The position numbers and the translations under genes are program-made. 64,000 bases of DNA from Labia minor. Lineage: Eukaryota > Arthropoda > Insecta > Dermaptera > Spongiphoridae. Within the stretch, counting starts at the first letter, position 1; every line of letters begins with the position of its first letter. Under the pieces are notes generated by a model, which worked only from the letters and a program-made list of their open reading frames with translations, was not told the DNA's origin and made no database searches. Location: positions 32,914,033-32,978,032 of the forward strand of contig OY720344.1 in assembly GCA_963082975.1 (NCBI GenBank), written 5' to 3'. This document shows, piece after piece, positions 1 to 12,539 of this stretch.

Positions 1-402
1 AAAAATTAAACAGGAAGTAAAACAATTAAATTAGCCTGTTCGGAATTGTCTGGTGAAGTTTCATTTTTGTGAACGTCTACTTATTGTTATATGCGGGTAA
101 ACAATTTACAATTTAAAATTGTTGAAAAGCGTCATGAAATCCCAAATGAACACATTATTAGCTTAGCTTTGAAAATATAAAAATGCATTTATGTATAGAT
201 ATAAGTTGAAAAATTAACATGATTTAAATGCAAAAAATCAATAAATCATGCGTTTGAAAAAAAAAAATAAAATAATATTTTTTTATTTAATAATTTTTGG
301 ATAATTTTATGAAAAAATAAATCAATTTATCTATAAAATAAAAATGAATGAATTATTTAAATTACAATCTTATGCTTATCTTATTATACTAGCAAAAATA
401 AA
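1..402. other. A/T-rich DNA, no gene seen
   Basis: No open frame of note, no recognised repeat and no RNA gene in this stretch. It ends where the first B-family element begins. Confidence 0.6.
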
Positions 403-891
403 GATGAGCTGTGGCCAGGCACAGAACCGACCGACGATTTGAAATAAATTAATTTCCATACAATATTATATTATATATATATAAAGTATCAAAAAGATAT
501 ATTTTTAAAATTTGAAATAAAATGACTAAATTATATTATCTTGGTTTTTATTTTTAGTTTAATTACTCAATAATTAATTACTACTATATTTTAAAAGACA
601 TATATTTTGGAACAATGAATATAAAATTAATAGCTTGTAAACTACCACTCCCTGTTTCCGGATATACACCAAAAGTTGATCAATTTATCATACTGATGCA
701 TTAAGTAAATATACCAAATTTTATCAAAATTCGTTGAGCCGTTCAAGCTATACACAATGGACGGACGGACAGACATCTTGCTAAAAATACATTTTCTGTT
801 AAGAAAATGCATGATTCGTGGAGATATGTAAAAATCTCCACATGTGAAATTTGGTGTGAAAACAATACCTCCCTTACTATCGTCGGTCGGT
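403..891 (-). mobile_element. Family B non-autonomous element, full-length copy B1
   Basis: Read on the minus strand it starts ACCGACCGACGATAGTAAGG and ends GGCCACAGCTCATC. It is flanked by A residues on both sides, consistent with insertion into an AA/TT run. A short GTCY array (GGAC/AGAC on plus, about 758-772) lies near the 5' end. The inverted terminal motif CGTCGGTCGGT recurs close to the 3' end, followed by a small hairpin with stem CTGTG/CACAG. It shares its 5' half with family A but has a different second half and no TGACGTCA pair. No coding capacity. This architecture matches published descriptions of Helentron-associated elements; the assignment is inference. Confidence 0.7.
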
Positions 892-1165
892 AATTATATA
901 TATTTTTATATTTTTGAGATATTAAGGTATTTTTGAAATTCACACAATAGATAATTTTTATAAAGAAAAATCGACTTGTATTGGTCCAGCCTCGGGAAAA
1001 ATCATCTTTATTAGTTTTTCCTTATTAAAAAATAGGAATTTTAATAATAAATAAGCGGGAGTGTCCTCCCCTAGACTTTCCCGCATATAAATAGGTATAA
1101 AGAGTTGTGAATGAATATTTAGAATGTAATAAAGTGCTACTTCCGGTTAACTGATATTTTAAATG

Positions 1166-1684
1166 TAAAAAAAAAACAGATATGGATATAATATAAATAT
1201 TTTTAATTTTATTTTATTTATAATATATAAGGGCTGGCTGTGACGTCATGAAGTGCTGGGTGACGTCATATAATTTTCAATTAAGAAAAAACTAATGAAG
1301 ATGATTTTTCTCGAGGATAAAACCAATACAAAGTGCATAACACGTGGAGATATGCCTTCACGTAAAATTTGATATGAAAATAACCCTTCACTTCCTCTCT
1401 TCGATCGGCAATACTAGCACTTCCGGTTTCCGGATTTGCACCAAAAGTTGATCCATTCATCATACTGATGCATTAAGTAAATATACCAAATTGCATCAAA
1501 ATCCGTTGAGCCGTTCAGGCTGTACACATCTCTACGGACACACAGCGGACGGACGGACAGACATCATGCTAAAAATACTTTTTTCTGTTAAGAAAATGCA
1601 TGATTCGTGAAGATATGTACCTAAAAATATCCACAGGCGAAATTTGGTGTGAAAACAATACCTCCCTTACTATCGTCGGTCGGT
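1166..1684 (-). mobile_element. Family A element, 3'-truncated copy A5, inside C1
   Basis: It matches A1 and A2 across the 5' head, the GGAC/AGAC microsatellite, the ETS-like CACTTCCGG block and the second head. It stops at about 1166, before the last 100 or so bases that hold the inverted terminal motif and hairpin. The 5' boundary is CGTCGGTCGGT followed by AAAAA. It contains both TGACGTCA octamers (1241-1248 and 1261-1268). Confidence 0.65.
1241..1268. promoter_or_regulatory. Paired TGACGTCA (CRE-type) octamers
   Basis: Two perfect palindromic TGACGTCA sites at 1241-1248 and 1261-1268, starts 20 bp apart, inside element A5. This octamer is the consensus binding site of CREB/ATF bZIP factors. 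Whether it is functional here is unknown. Confidence 0.5.
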
Positions 1685-1984
1685 AAAAAGGAAACGCTAC
1701 TTGTATAGGTAAAATGTCACTTCCGGTAGTCAGATCATGATGAAATTTGGTATCTCAATTTTTTTCATATTCTTAAATCTATATACAAAATATGAAGCAA
1801 ATATCTCGAAGCAAACTGGTACTTTACTTGAAAGGTAAACGCAACCATTGTAGGTAAAGTACCACTTCCGGTTAACCGATTTTGACGAAATTTTGATAGA
1901 AATCTACAAACTGTGAATAATATCGGTGTACAAAATTTCGAAGTCCTAGCTTGATTAGTTTTTGAGTAAATTTGCTTACAGACA

Positions 1985-1985
<1 letters not shown>

Positions 1986-2015
<30 letters not shown>

Positions 2016-2098
2016 CATACATACATACATACATACATACATACATACATACATACATACATACATACATACATACATACATACATACACACACACAG
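1986..2098. repeat. (CATA)n microsatellite ending in CA repeats
   Basis: About 25 tandem CATA units grading into CACACACA, internal to element C1. It sits where families A and B carry their GTCY array, so it looks like part of the element and not an independent microsatellite. Confidence 0.9.
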
Positions 2099-2222
2099 AC
2101 ATAATTCCAAAAATGGTTTTTTCCGACTCAGGGAGGTCTAAAACGTCAAGATCTATCGAAATCTCGAAGTCGAAATTTTTGACGATTCCAATACTTCCCT
2201 TATACGAAGTATGCGGGAAAGT

Positions 2223-5200
2223 AAAAAAATGGCGTCGGACATCGCCGGACATAGATCCCTTAAATAAAAAATATTATAAATAAATTAAAATTAAAAAAAT
2301 ATATTTTAATAATATTTTGTAATCAAATTATGAAATATATATTTTGTTAGTTCAGAAGGAATAATTTTTTTAAAGAGATTATTATAGGATATAATTAATT
2401 ATATTAAATTAATTTTTCTAATTATGATCTATTAAAATTCATCTATTGATATTTCTATTATTATTCAAATATTATATGAAAAGCATTTGAGTGTAATTCC
2501 GGAGGAATGTATAAAATGATATATAAAATGATAACAAATAATAAAATTGATTAAATATAATGATTTATTCACTAATCTCTATCAGAATGTCCCTTGATGA
2601 GCTGGTTGAAGGACAGAAAAAGAATGAATTTATTATTCTAATTAAAATGAATGACTAAACATGTGGGATTGGCTTTGAGTGTATACTTTCATCTCCTTTG
2701 CACCTGCCTTCTTTTTGTATGCTTGGTATATGATTTATTTAATGTAAAATACATTTGAGTTTTAAAAAGATTTTCTTAACATTTATTTTTTTTCTTCACT
2801 AAAGAATGGTTTGAGTATGTCGATAAGCCAATTCAGCATATCTGGGACAACATCTGTGCACATTACTAGGGATGCATTTAGATGATATTGACCGATTTTG
2901 AAGAATCGTATATTAAAAAAATAATGATTATTATAACATATAAAAAACAGAATTTATTAAAATAATTATTATTTTATTTAAATTTTCAATTTTAAATGAA
3001 TATGTCTCTTATATTATAATAAATAAAATTTATATCAATTATTTATTTCTTAAATTTTTAGATAAAATATTAAAAAAATTGAATAAATAAAATCAAATAA
3101 ATGTTTTATTGTATATTAAAAAAACATTTCGTGTTGTTTTATTTATTTAATGATTCCACAGAAGACAAAAATAATATTTACAATTGAAAATATATATATA
3201 TGTTATAAATTCCCCACTAATTCTAATTTCTTATCTAATTAAAATATTAATATTTAATTAATCAATTCATTTTATCTTGAAGACAATTAGTTATACTGAT
3301 CATATTATAACACATCAAACCTTCTTAGGTGGCAACCCTCATTGATAAGTGCTTTTCTTTTATAGGATGTCCAAAAACTAGAGTTTTTTTATTATTTTAT
3401 CTCTACAATATTATTTTAATTATTTAATTAATCTTATATAATAATTAATTATATAATATATATATATTAATTTTGAATTTTGAATTTAAACCAACAAAAT
3501 GCTTTGGAGAGTGGGTGTTTGCTCGTATAATTAACACAATTTCAATTCAATAAAATTAATTATTTTTGTGGATTCGTCTTAGATTTTTGTCTACAATTAC
3601 TTACTTAAATTATATTAATTAATTTTAAAAATTTTGTTGTCGTTTCAATTCTTCTAAAATAAAATTTTATACCTATTACTCGTTTCAGAAAGAAAAGTAA
3701 TAATTAATTATATATATCTAGTAAACTTCTCCCTACTCTTCTCCCATGAACTATGAACGATTAATTTAAATTTTTTATAAATAATAATTTAAATGATAGA
3801 TGGCTAGACAGAAAATGATTAACAGAAATTTTGATAATGATTTCGATAAAAGAGCAATATTGGCAATATTTTAATTATTAAGATCAATTAATGCAATAGG
3901 ATATATATATATATATATTTAATTAAAATTTTCCTTCTGTAAAAGTATTCATGACTAATCTTTATCATGTTATTATTATGAGAATGTATATAAGAAAATT
4001 GTTTGTAAACTATTTTATCAAATTCCATATTTTATTAATATTTAATGGTGAATTTTATTTAATCAATTTTCAAATATTATTATTATATTCACGTTATTAT
4101 AAAAATATTTTGATTGGATTGAAAGCATCTGATTGCTTTGGTTAAATCGTTAAATTTTGATTGTAACATATAATTGTTTCATTTTACATAGAAATACAAT
4201 CCGAGAACTGATATATACGTTACATTTTCCAAATTAAAAGTAAAGAAGAGAGAATTTATAACACTATTTCAAAAATACCACATGCATATATAATATTATA
4301 TAATTTTCTGACATTATAATATCAAGTAAATGATTAAATTAATTAATCCTATAATTATTAAGATGATAATTTAGCCGATCATGCCCAATTATTTTTTTTT
4401 CTTTTGTGGATCTAATATATGTTTAGTTATAATCTTTTCTATTTGCATGCTGGAGTCATCGCCTTTTCTAAAGTCAAGGAGACTTAAAGAGTGACCTTTT
4501 ACGGGATACTCAAGGTTTCAGGGTGACCTTTTCGAGGAAAAATCCCTGGAGATTGACTATGTAACTGGACCGTGTTCAAATTTTCATATTAATTAAACAT
4601 TGTTTCACCTTGTTTTCTAAAGTAATTTCTATTAAGAAGAAATGACTAATAAACTTCCATGCGCATGATTGAATTTTCAATTGTCTACTTGATTACCACA
4701 TATGAAAAATATATTAATTAATCAAAACATCGTTGTTATTGAATTAGATCACTTTTCTTATAGTTTCATTTAATATTTATAAAAACAAAACTATTTAATT
4801 ATTAATTCTAAACATTTTATAAAAAATAATGAAAAATATTAATCGAATTTTAAATTCCTCTTTCTTAATAATTTTCAAAGCAAAAATTGAATTTTCATGT
4901 TTAAATAATAATTAATAATTATTGTCTAGGAGAGAAGAGAAGAATAAAGCTTAAAAACAAAACTATCAATATATATAATTTCAGTCGTATGTATGTGAGT
5001 CTTTAACATCAATAAGTTGTTAGTTACAAATTGTCAAAATTATTAATTTACATTTTTTTTTTAATTTTTTTGTTATTATTAAATATTGAAAAAAAATTAA
5101 AAAAATATTACGGCGATTTGAATAAAGTTAATAATTTTATATTCTAAGATCATCATGATGCCAAGAACGGCTAGTATAACATAAAATCATAATTTGTTAT

Positions 5201-6917
5201 TATATCAATAATGTCAAATAGTATAAAAAAAACTTAAAAAATTACATTATTTTCATTTATTACATTCAATAATATATTTTAATACTCATTATAATTATTA
5301 TATATTTATAATTTATAATTATATTTTATAAGAGAAGGGGATATAGACGGAATGGTTCAGAATTGGGAAAATAAGAGTTGGAAGAATATAGTTGCAGTAA
5401 TCAATTAAATTAAAATATATAAATTTAAATAAATTAATATTTTAATAGTTAATAAAATTAAAATTTCATTAATTTGACAAATCAAATTAATATTCTAATA
5501 CATAGCCAAATACATATTTTAATACATATCCAATGTATAACTGTAAAATATATATATTTAAAAAATACCCTATAGTAAAGAACCTATTTGGAATAAAAGA
5601 ATAATCTAGGTATATCTGGTCCATTAATTAATTTCCTTTTTAAAAGATACTCTTAACTGTATTAATCTAAAACATATATATAATACTTTTCTCCTATCCT
5701 TTTGAACTTTTTGTTGAAAATGTTTTTTTTTTACTGATAAAATATCTAATTCTTATCATATTTATTTATTAATAAGAAGAATAATAATTGAAAATATAAT
5801 ATTACTCTATTTCTCATTTCTGTTCAATAAACTATTATTCTCCTAAGTTGACTGTCAAAATGCATTGTCAGCTGTTTTAAAAATAATACTAAGAAACCGT
5901 TTTAATAATCATCTACCTACACATATCACAAACATCTGTTCATACAATTAGCTAGAATATCAAAGTATATACAACATAAATAGATACTTATAACATATAA
6001 CTATGTGGTTTTACTCAAAAGGGAAGTATTTAAGTGCAGCAACCAATCCGTAAAAAATAAATAAATAAAAATAAACAAATTCCCTTGTTTTTGGTGTTTT
6101 ATCGATTAACTGGGATGCGTTGATATTCATCAATCGATAATGAATGTAAATTACAGGCAGTGTCAAGTTCAAAGATCCTTATCAAAGCCCAATTAGAAGA
6201 CCTATATTTTCCAATTATTATTTCTTTTCTTTATAGTAATCAGGATTGAATGGTAGGGGGGAGGGGTGAAGAGGAAAGGGGATGAACTTCTATATTTTAG
6301 TGGGCGCCAAATACTAAACCCGAAGACTGAAATAATGATAAATAAAAATATAGGTTTAATAATTTTAATATGCATTAAAATAATATATATAAATAAATAA
6401 TTTTATTTAATACTGAACCAAGAAAATTTAGAGTTCGGCGCATTACTATTCAAAAATTGGTGTCCATTCTGCTTGTTCAAGTTTGTTTAATCTCGCTTTG
6501 AGTAAACGAGAATGAATTGATTCATGACACAATTCATTTCAATGGAATTTATTTTTATTATTATAGCCATAATAATATTCTATAATATATATGATAGATA
6601 TGCTACTTAATTTATTTAATATTTTCGTTAATTTATTTAATATTTTTTAAGAATATTTTACATATTATACAGAAAAAATAATATTTATATTTATATTTAA
6701 TATTTATATCACTTTCGTTTTCATTCAACAAGAATGAATTGAAAGATTGAATTTTGACACAATTTATTTAACCATAATTATAAAATAGAAAATTTTTTAT
6801 TTTAGGATGATTAGTTGTTTTTTATATTTATCTTGCAAATTACTAATTATTTATTAATCAAATTATTCAGAACAACAAATTTATGAGTTTTATTTTTAAA
6901 TAAAAAAAAGGATACAT
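2223..6917. other. A/T-rich DNA, no gene seen
   Basis: Only short frames with A/T-driven amino-acid composition (for example 3951-4145) are present. A slightly GC-richer patch at 4440-4570 has two TGACCTTTT motifs 44 bp apart (4491 and 4535). The fragment at 6300 (TGGGCGCCAAATAC) resembles the GGGCGCCAAA motif of hAT-type short elements but is too short to define. Nothing else recognised. Confidence 0.5.
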
Positions 6918-7170
6918 TAGCGATTCTCAAACAGTGGGGCACAAGAATACCCATGGGAAAATATTATTTTTAAAACAGATTAAGCGACTGAAAGGGCACA
7001 TACATACATACACATTTATGGAAAATCTCTTGAGTTAGGTAAAAAGAATTTTAAAAAGAATCCAAAATACTCAATATGCAGTATTGTTGTACATTTTATT
7101 GTAAACGGGGGACGCAAGGAAAATTATGATTGAAAAATGGGCCAGAAAACTCCTTTAGTGAGAAACGCTG
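6918..7170. mobile_element. hAT-like short non-autonomous element (MITE), degraded
   Basis: The left end TAGCGATTCTCAAACAGTGG and the right end, read inverted as CAGCGTTTCTCACT, match the usual short hAT-type ends (CAGNGNTTCTCAA). The interior has GGGGCAC near the left and GGGGGACGC near the right, as is common in such elements. The 8-bp target duplication is not clear (flanks GGATACAT and TATCAATT). No coding sequence. Confidence 0.4.
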
Positions 7171-9000
7171 TATCAATTTAATTTAATTTATTTCAGAATG
7201 TATATTCTGTAAATAATGGTAGAAACATTTTTTTTAATTATTTTAAAAAACATGTATTTCAAAATTTTTTATTTTATTTAATAAATGTGAATACATTATT
7301 AAACCAAGATTGACGAGAGAGAAAATAGGTTTAATTTATAAATGACTCCCAAAAAGGACCGCGAGGACCACACACTCCTGTAAGTGTTTCCAGGGCAACT
7401 CCACAAATGACAATTTCTTGACTCCCCTCTATCCCTTAGCCAGATTGATCTTCCCTTCTCCCTATAAGATCGCTATTTCGCCATTTAAAAAATTTCAGTG
7501 TTATCCCCGTATAATACAATTAATATTTTTACTATAACAACTAATTCCAAATTTCTCTAAAATTTTTTAAACAATATAAAAAGTATTTCTATCTATATTT
7601 GAAAACAAATTCAAATAAAAAGTGCAAATATTGATTTTAAAAAAACTATTGGGGATGAAAGAAAGGAATATTTACAAACTTGCGAGATGACCCAGAAAGA
7701 TTTTCCAAAATAAAAATATCATAAATCATGTATTCTTAGACATCTCCCACAGAGAAAAATATGTTTGTTTTTCTTTTTGTAACAATTTTTTTTTTCTTGA
7801 AGTGAAGTTAAATTATTTTAGTGTTTTTTTCTTATTAGAAATTGATTTATTTTTTAAATCATGTTATGAGTTTTCTTTTAATAAATATATTTATTTAGTT
7901 TTTTTCTTAAAAGTTAGTCCAAGAATGTAAAAGATTATAGAAAAGTTTTATCTTAGCATTTAGCAAAGTTATCACAACCAAACTTATGATCACGTTCTTA
8001 TCTCTATTATTCTGCTCTCTTCTATTGTCTCTCTCTTTCTTGCTATCTTAAACTCGACAATTCTGATAATGATAATGAAAAGAGATCAAAGCACTACTGC
8101 TCTTGTTTATTTCTTCTTTATTCGTATTTATATTTTTTTCATAAACATTATTTTTTATCAACTAATTAAAAATTTTTCAAAGTGGATAAGAAAATGTATC
8201 TCTCATTAAATAATTTCGAATATTACAGAAACAAAACTTTATACATAATATGTATAATTGAGCACTCATGTTTTCAAATTTGAGCTGTGGTCTTTTTTAA
8301 ATATATTTCATTTTATAAAAGAATTGTGTGTGTGTGTGTGCATTTAAAAATCCAAATTTTACAAAAGTTAAAAAAAAAGTTCTGAAATGAATAAAAAAAA
8401 TTTAACCTAAAATTAAACTTTTACCCACATTCAAAAATGTTTTTACCAACCTTTTGATTATTTTTTATACAATTGATCTTATTTCGAATAGTTAGCGAAA
8501 AAACAAGAAGAATATTGGTTATTGGATTCAATTAAGTTTTTAATTTTAATATTACTACAAAGGTCGAAAATTTGACTGAAATTAATTCCATATTTTATAG
8601 AAGGTTCTCTATAATAATTTATTTTAATAAATTATTAATATGCTATTCACAAATAATTAATTCAGTTAAATTTGATTACTATGATTAAGTAAATAATAAA
8701 GTAAAATTATTTTTAAAATAGTAATCTGATTAGTCTTGAATATATAGAAAAATGTGATCATTTAATAATATATTTTTTAATAAATTAATTTATTTATTAT
8801 TAAATACAATTACATTGGTCTGATTGGTTATCAATCGTTACAATTATGAATTCATCATTATTGTCTATTATATAATATAAATAAATTTATAAAATATTAC
8901 TAGTGAATTTACAAAAATAAATAACCTTTACAGAATTACTTTATATAATTAATATATATTTGTATAATAAAATAAATAAACATAAATGAAAAGTTTGCCA
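7171..9000. other. A/T-rich DNA with a short (TG)n run
   Basis: No gene seen. A (TG)8 run lies at 8324-8340. Minus-strand AATAAA-type signals (TTTATT on plus near 8790) could serve the gene at 9078-9287 but are unremarkable in such A/T-rich DNA. Confidence 0.5.
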
Positions 9001-9077
9001 AAGTTTGCCAAATAAATACATATAATACAGAAATTTAGATTTGTTTTTGTATCAATTTCCTCTTCTCCCTCCTCCTT

Positions 9078-9287
9078 CTAGAATCTACAGCCACATCCTA
9101 AAGTGAATAGCTTTGGTACATGCACACGTGGCCATTCTTGTCCTTTGACTGGTTCCTTAAACAGAAAATATAAAGCTAAAAGAACAAAATAAAGCACAAC
9201 TACCATTGCAGCCTGTACCAATCCTAAAACAGGTCTTATTACCTTCTGATTAATAGGTCTATTTTTCCTATATTCCTTGTTACACAT
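9078..9287 (-). CDS. Small single-pass membrane protein, unknown function
   Basis: A 69-residue frame. It has a basic, polar N-terminus (about residues 2-19, KEYRKNRPINQK), one strongly hydrophobic segment (about 22-43, containing MVVVLYFVLLALYFLF), then a hydrophilic tail (KEPVKGQEWPRVHVPKLF) ending in a Cys-rich GCGCRF. The layout reads as a type III/II single-span membrane protein; the positive-inside rule would place the N-terminus in the cytosol. The codon mix is balanced and GC is above the flanks, unlike the A/T-driven frames elsewhere. An in-frame TGA lies three codons before the ATG, so the start is fixed. A pyrimidine tract and CAG (minus strand, 9333-9346) could end an intron in the 5' UTR. 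I do not recognise the family. It could also be an isolated chance frame, which I think less likely. Confidence 0.5.
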   Translation of the reverse strand: MCNKEYRKNRPINQKVIRPVLGLVQAAMVVVLYFVLLALYFLFKEPVKGQEWPRVHVPKLFTLGCGCRF

Positions 9288-9326
9288 AATTCAGGGAATC
9301 AAGATTTTTTCTCAAAAAAAATTTGA

Positions 9327-9346
9327 GATTATCTGAAAACAAAATT
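9327..9346 (-). other. Candidate 3' splice acceptor upstream of the small gene
   Basis: Read on minus: TTTTGTTTTCAG followed by ATAATC. The pyrimidine-rich tract plus CAG is a typical acceptor and lies about 45 bases before the ATG of the 69-residue frame, with a stop codon between, so it would splice a 5' UTR exon. Such matches are frequent by chance in T-rich DNA. Confidence 0.3.
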
Positions 9347-10160
9347 TAATTTTAATTTTGATACTTTAAACGTTACGTTTAAATTTAAATAAGGACATAA
9401 AAAAGATCTGCTTACTATTGTCAGTATGAACCATCTTTTTCAGAAGAACCCTAACACTAATAAAAATAAAAATTCTTACATTTCCTTCTATTTATAAAAA
9501 TATTTTTTAAATTATATTTATACACCGGACGAGGATGAAGAGTTCTTTCTGTTTGACTTGTATATGATAGATTTGAATTTGTAAAAGGGAAATTTGTGTT
9601 TAATTTTTTAAAATCCGTAGAAATATTTTATAAAAAATAACAGATAATCTAAATATTGGAGATATACGACTAAAAATATTAAAATTTAAAAATTCGTATG
9701 GACTGAAATATTGTCTGGTTGATTCTTCTTGTTTTTATAAAAATTTAATCAGTTACAGTAAAATTATGGAATATCTTAAATGGCCTTTTTGGAGTTGTAG
9801 CATAAACAATGGATGCCATTTCTTTACTTTCCTTCATCAAAACCAAAGTCTATTTGACAGATGAATAACATATTGAGAGAAATTCTAAATGTTGGTGTTA
9901 AATGTTACGTAACTTGTCCATTGTTCTCTTTAAGCAACGGTATTAAACAAATTTAAAATAAAAATCATTAATTAAAAAAAAAATAAAAAATAAAAATAAA
10001 AAAAAATTAGAAATCAATTATTCTAGAGGATGATTGTTTCTCAATAGTTATAGATGATGATGATTGATTATCAATTTAAAAAATTTAATTTCTTAAAAAT
10101 ATTCAAAATAAATGAAAAATTTGGTTACATTAATTTTTCCATAATGTATATAATACAATA
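9347..10160. other. A/T-rich DNA, no gene seen
   Basis: Nothing recognised. If the acceptor at 9333 is real, the intron and first exon of the small membrane-protein gene would lie in or beyond this stretch. Confidence 0.4.
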
Positions 10161-10241
10161 ATTGAATGTCTGTCTGTTTGCGTCAAAGATGGTTCTATTT
10201 TCCCTGAAAGACGGTTCTTGGGTTCTCCTAATAAAAGAGGA

Positions 10242-10350
10242 ATAAAATCACTGTAAAGTGTGTGCGCTCAAATTATAATAACGCCAAATAGAAGCAAATG
10301 TTTTACGGTGTTATTATAATTTGAGCGCACACACTTTACAGTGATTTTAT
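10242..10350. repeat. 44-bp inverted repeat with 21-nt loop (hairpin)
   Basis: Left arm 10242-10285 and right arm 10307-10350 are complementary apart from about one position (ACGCC against GGTGT), enclosing the 21-nt loop AAATAGAAGCAAATGTTTTAC. The right arm continues into sequence shared with 23772-23885. Confidence 0.9.
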
Positions 10351-10508
10351 TTTTTACTTTTTAGTGCAATTTTAAGTAAAGTGTATTTTTTAAAAAGATT
10401 TCTTTTTATTTAAATTTATTTTATACTTTTTAGTCGTGTTCAGCGCCTCTAGAACTGCTCGTTTTTCATTTTTTAAGTTTTTTAAGCTCAATACATACAC
10501 AATAATAA

Positions 10509-10598
10509 ACACTATCAAGACACTGGAAAGTTAGAATCACACTATCACGACACTGTAAAGTTAGAATCGCAATATCACGACACTATCAAGTTAGAATC
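10509..10598. repeat. Minisatellite, three 30-bp units
   Basis: Three consecutive 30-bp units at 10509, 10539 and 10569, each ending GTTAGAATC, with a few substitutions between units (for example GACACTGGAA, GACACTGTAA, GACACTATCA). It lies within D1. Confidence 0.85.
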
Positions 10599-10628
10599 AA
10601 GACTAACTACTAACTTTTTATTTCTGAT

Positions 10629-10673
10629 AATATATATATATATATATATTATTATTATTATTATTATTATTAT
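10629..10673. repeat. (TA)n followed by (ATT)n microsatellite
   Basis: About 20 bases of TA repeats run directly into about 8 ATT units. Confidence 0.85.
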
Positions 10674-11160
10674 TTATATAATTTATTTATATATATATAT
10701 ATAATATGTATGTGTATGTTTATTTTATATATATATATAAGAAGACAACCGATTCCTGGAACTTATAATCGGCCAGAAGAAGAAATATTACGTGGTTAAT
10801 TAGAGATGTTTTGACATTTGTAAATATAATGGGTGTTGCAAAAACTTTTAGTTTAAAACGGCTTGAGCACCTCTAGAACTGCTATCGCTATGATTGAAAT
10901 AGTGAACCATTCCATATTCCGCATATGAAAGTTTAGTTAATTAATTACCAGTAATAGATAAATAATTCAGTGGATTTTTCAATTGATTCGTGTATTATTA
11001 GCAGGGGCAAGCGCTTATGCAAAATTTCAAGTTGATTGAATGACGGGAAGTTGTTGAAATATCGATTATAAAATGCCGCGGACAACGTACAAATGTACAA
11101 CCGTACAAACGTACAAACGTACAACCGGACAGAGTGAGTTAAGTAAAAGTGTATAAAAAA

Positions 11161-12379
11161 GTGTATAAAAATAGGAAGGTTTTTTTAGTGGGTTAAAGTG
11201 TCCCACACTACTGAAGTTCAAGAGTATGAAGATATCCTTTGAGGATTTTCCACCTACCTATACTCGTATAAAATATAAAAAAAAATAAAACAAATATAAT
11301 ATATTTATATATTTGATAAATATTTATATAAAGTTTTATTCAACATAAAATAATTTCCTACATTTCACTTTGTATATATAATTATAACAGTTTCCTATTT
11401 TTTATTATTATAATTTATTATAATTGGTTATTTTTCATTTTTTTTTTTTCATTCTCATTCTCATAAGCACATAAGTATATAGAAGATTTATATATATATA
11501 TAAAAAGAAAGAATTCCGCTGAATTAATTTGAACTAATCATCTATATGTGGAAATAACTGTTGTTCAACAGCAGAAGGATCTTGATTTTATTCGCTTGAC
11601 TCAACAAAAGCTTCCATATGAATGTAGTAGATTTTGTTTTTGACGCTGAAAAGTCGTATTTATTTGATATATTATAGAACCTCGTTGATAAATCTGCCTA
11701 TCTAGCTAAGCCTTCGAAATAGTTCACATACCTCACCCCCACTCTGGCTCTTCTACTATATTTATACGAAAGACGAATGCCGAGAAAAGAAATTGGATGA
11801 ATGCCCTGAAAGTCATTTATTTTATCTCTTTCCTTAATCGATAGTTTTGATTTTTGTAACTTTGTTTCTTCATCTCCAAATGGCTTTCCAATATTTAATA
11901 AATCATTTAATATTTTTCTTTTTTTTTTTTGTTTAAATATGATAATGAATAAATAAAAATAAATTTCATTTAATAGAAAATTTCAATAATAAGTTCTATA
12001 CATTTATTTTTCTTGTTAATTAATTATCATATTACGATTATTAATTATTTTCTAGATTAATTGATCAATTAGTTAACTCGCTGTTGTAAACGACATAATT
12101 ATCGTTCTCCTATATGGCAATGTTTTTATCTTCATAAATAACGTCGACGAATGTTTTTTATTTTTTATATTTGTTTTTCATTAAATTTAAAAATGAAAAT
12201 TTGGAAAAATAATATTTATTTAGCATTTTATTATTATTATATTATATTTATTATTATTTCACTTTTAAAAAGAATTAAATAAAAAAGTAGCGAAAATTTA
12301 ATAAAAAAAAATAAATATTTAACACTAAAGTTCATTGATTAATTATTAATTCATTTAAAATTTATATAGTCAATTTTTT
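11161..12379. other. A/T-rich DNA, no gene seen
   Basis: A less A/T-rich patch lies at about 11520-11840, without a convincing frame or repeat match elsewhere in the window. Confidence 0.5.
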
Positions 12380-12496
12380 ACCGACCGACGATAGTAAGGG
12401 AGGTATTGTTTTCACACCAAATTTCACATGTGGAGATTTTTACATATCTCCACGAATCATGCATTTTCTAAACAGAAAAAAGTATTTTTAGCATGA

Positions 12497-12539
12497 TGTC
12501 TGTCCGTCTGTCCGTCTGTCCGTCCGTCCGTCCGTCCGT
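12497..12539. repeat. (GTCY)n microsatellite inside A1
   Basis: Ten or so GTCT/GTCC units. The same position in other A copies has very different lengths, from about 2 units in A4 to about 11 in A2. Confidence 0.9.

Larger units (their letters stand above)
1052..2222 (-). mobile_element. Family C non-autonomous element, copy C1, interrupted by an A element
   Basis: On the minus strand the 5' end is ACTTTCCCGCATACTTCG, directly after a T run. The same ACTTTCCCGCATA motif recurs inverted about 20 bp inside the 3' end, followed by hairpin GGGAG-TGTC-CTCCC and a terminal CTTA. A long CATA microsatellite (1986-2098) lies in the 5' third. Bases 1166-1684 are an inserted, 3'-truncated A element. 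The module CACTTCCGGTTAACCGAT (1863 onward) resembles blocks of A, B and C2. No coding capacity: the repeated-Cys/Tyr frames across the microsatellite are artefacts. Confidence 0.6.
10160..11160. mobile_element. Family D composite element, copy D1
   Basis: It contains a near-perfect 44-bp inverted repeat (10242-10350) and downstream TTTTTACTTTTTAGTGCAAT, both shared with 23735-23885. About 600 bp further on lies a block (11010-11095) matching the reverse complement of 23675-23735, including GACGGGAAGTTGTTGAAATA. A GTACAAACGTACAAACG tandem follows. TGTCTGTCTGTTTG lies at 10168. The motif CCTCTAGAACTGCT occurs at 10446 and 10870. No coding sequence. The outer limits are approximate. Confidence 0.45.

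Noticed and set aside
1765-2283. Long frames with repeated Cys-Met-Tyr-Val or Ile-His-Thr-Tyr on both strands
   Set aside because: They are simple translations of the (CATA)n microsatellite inside element C1.
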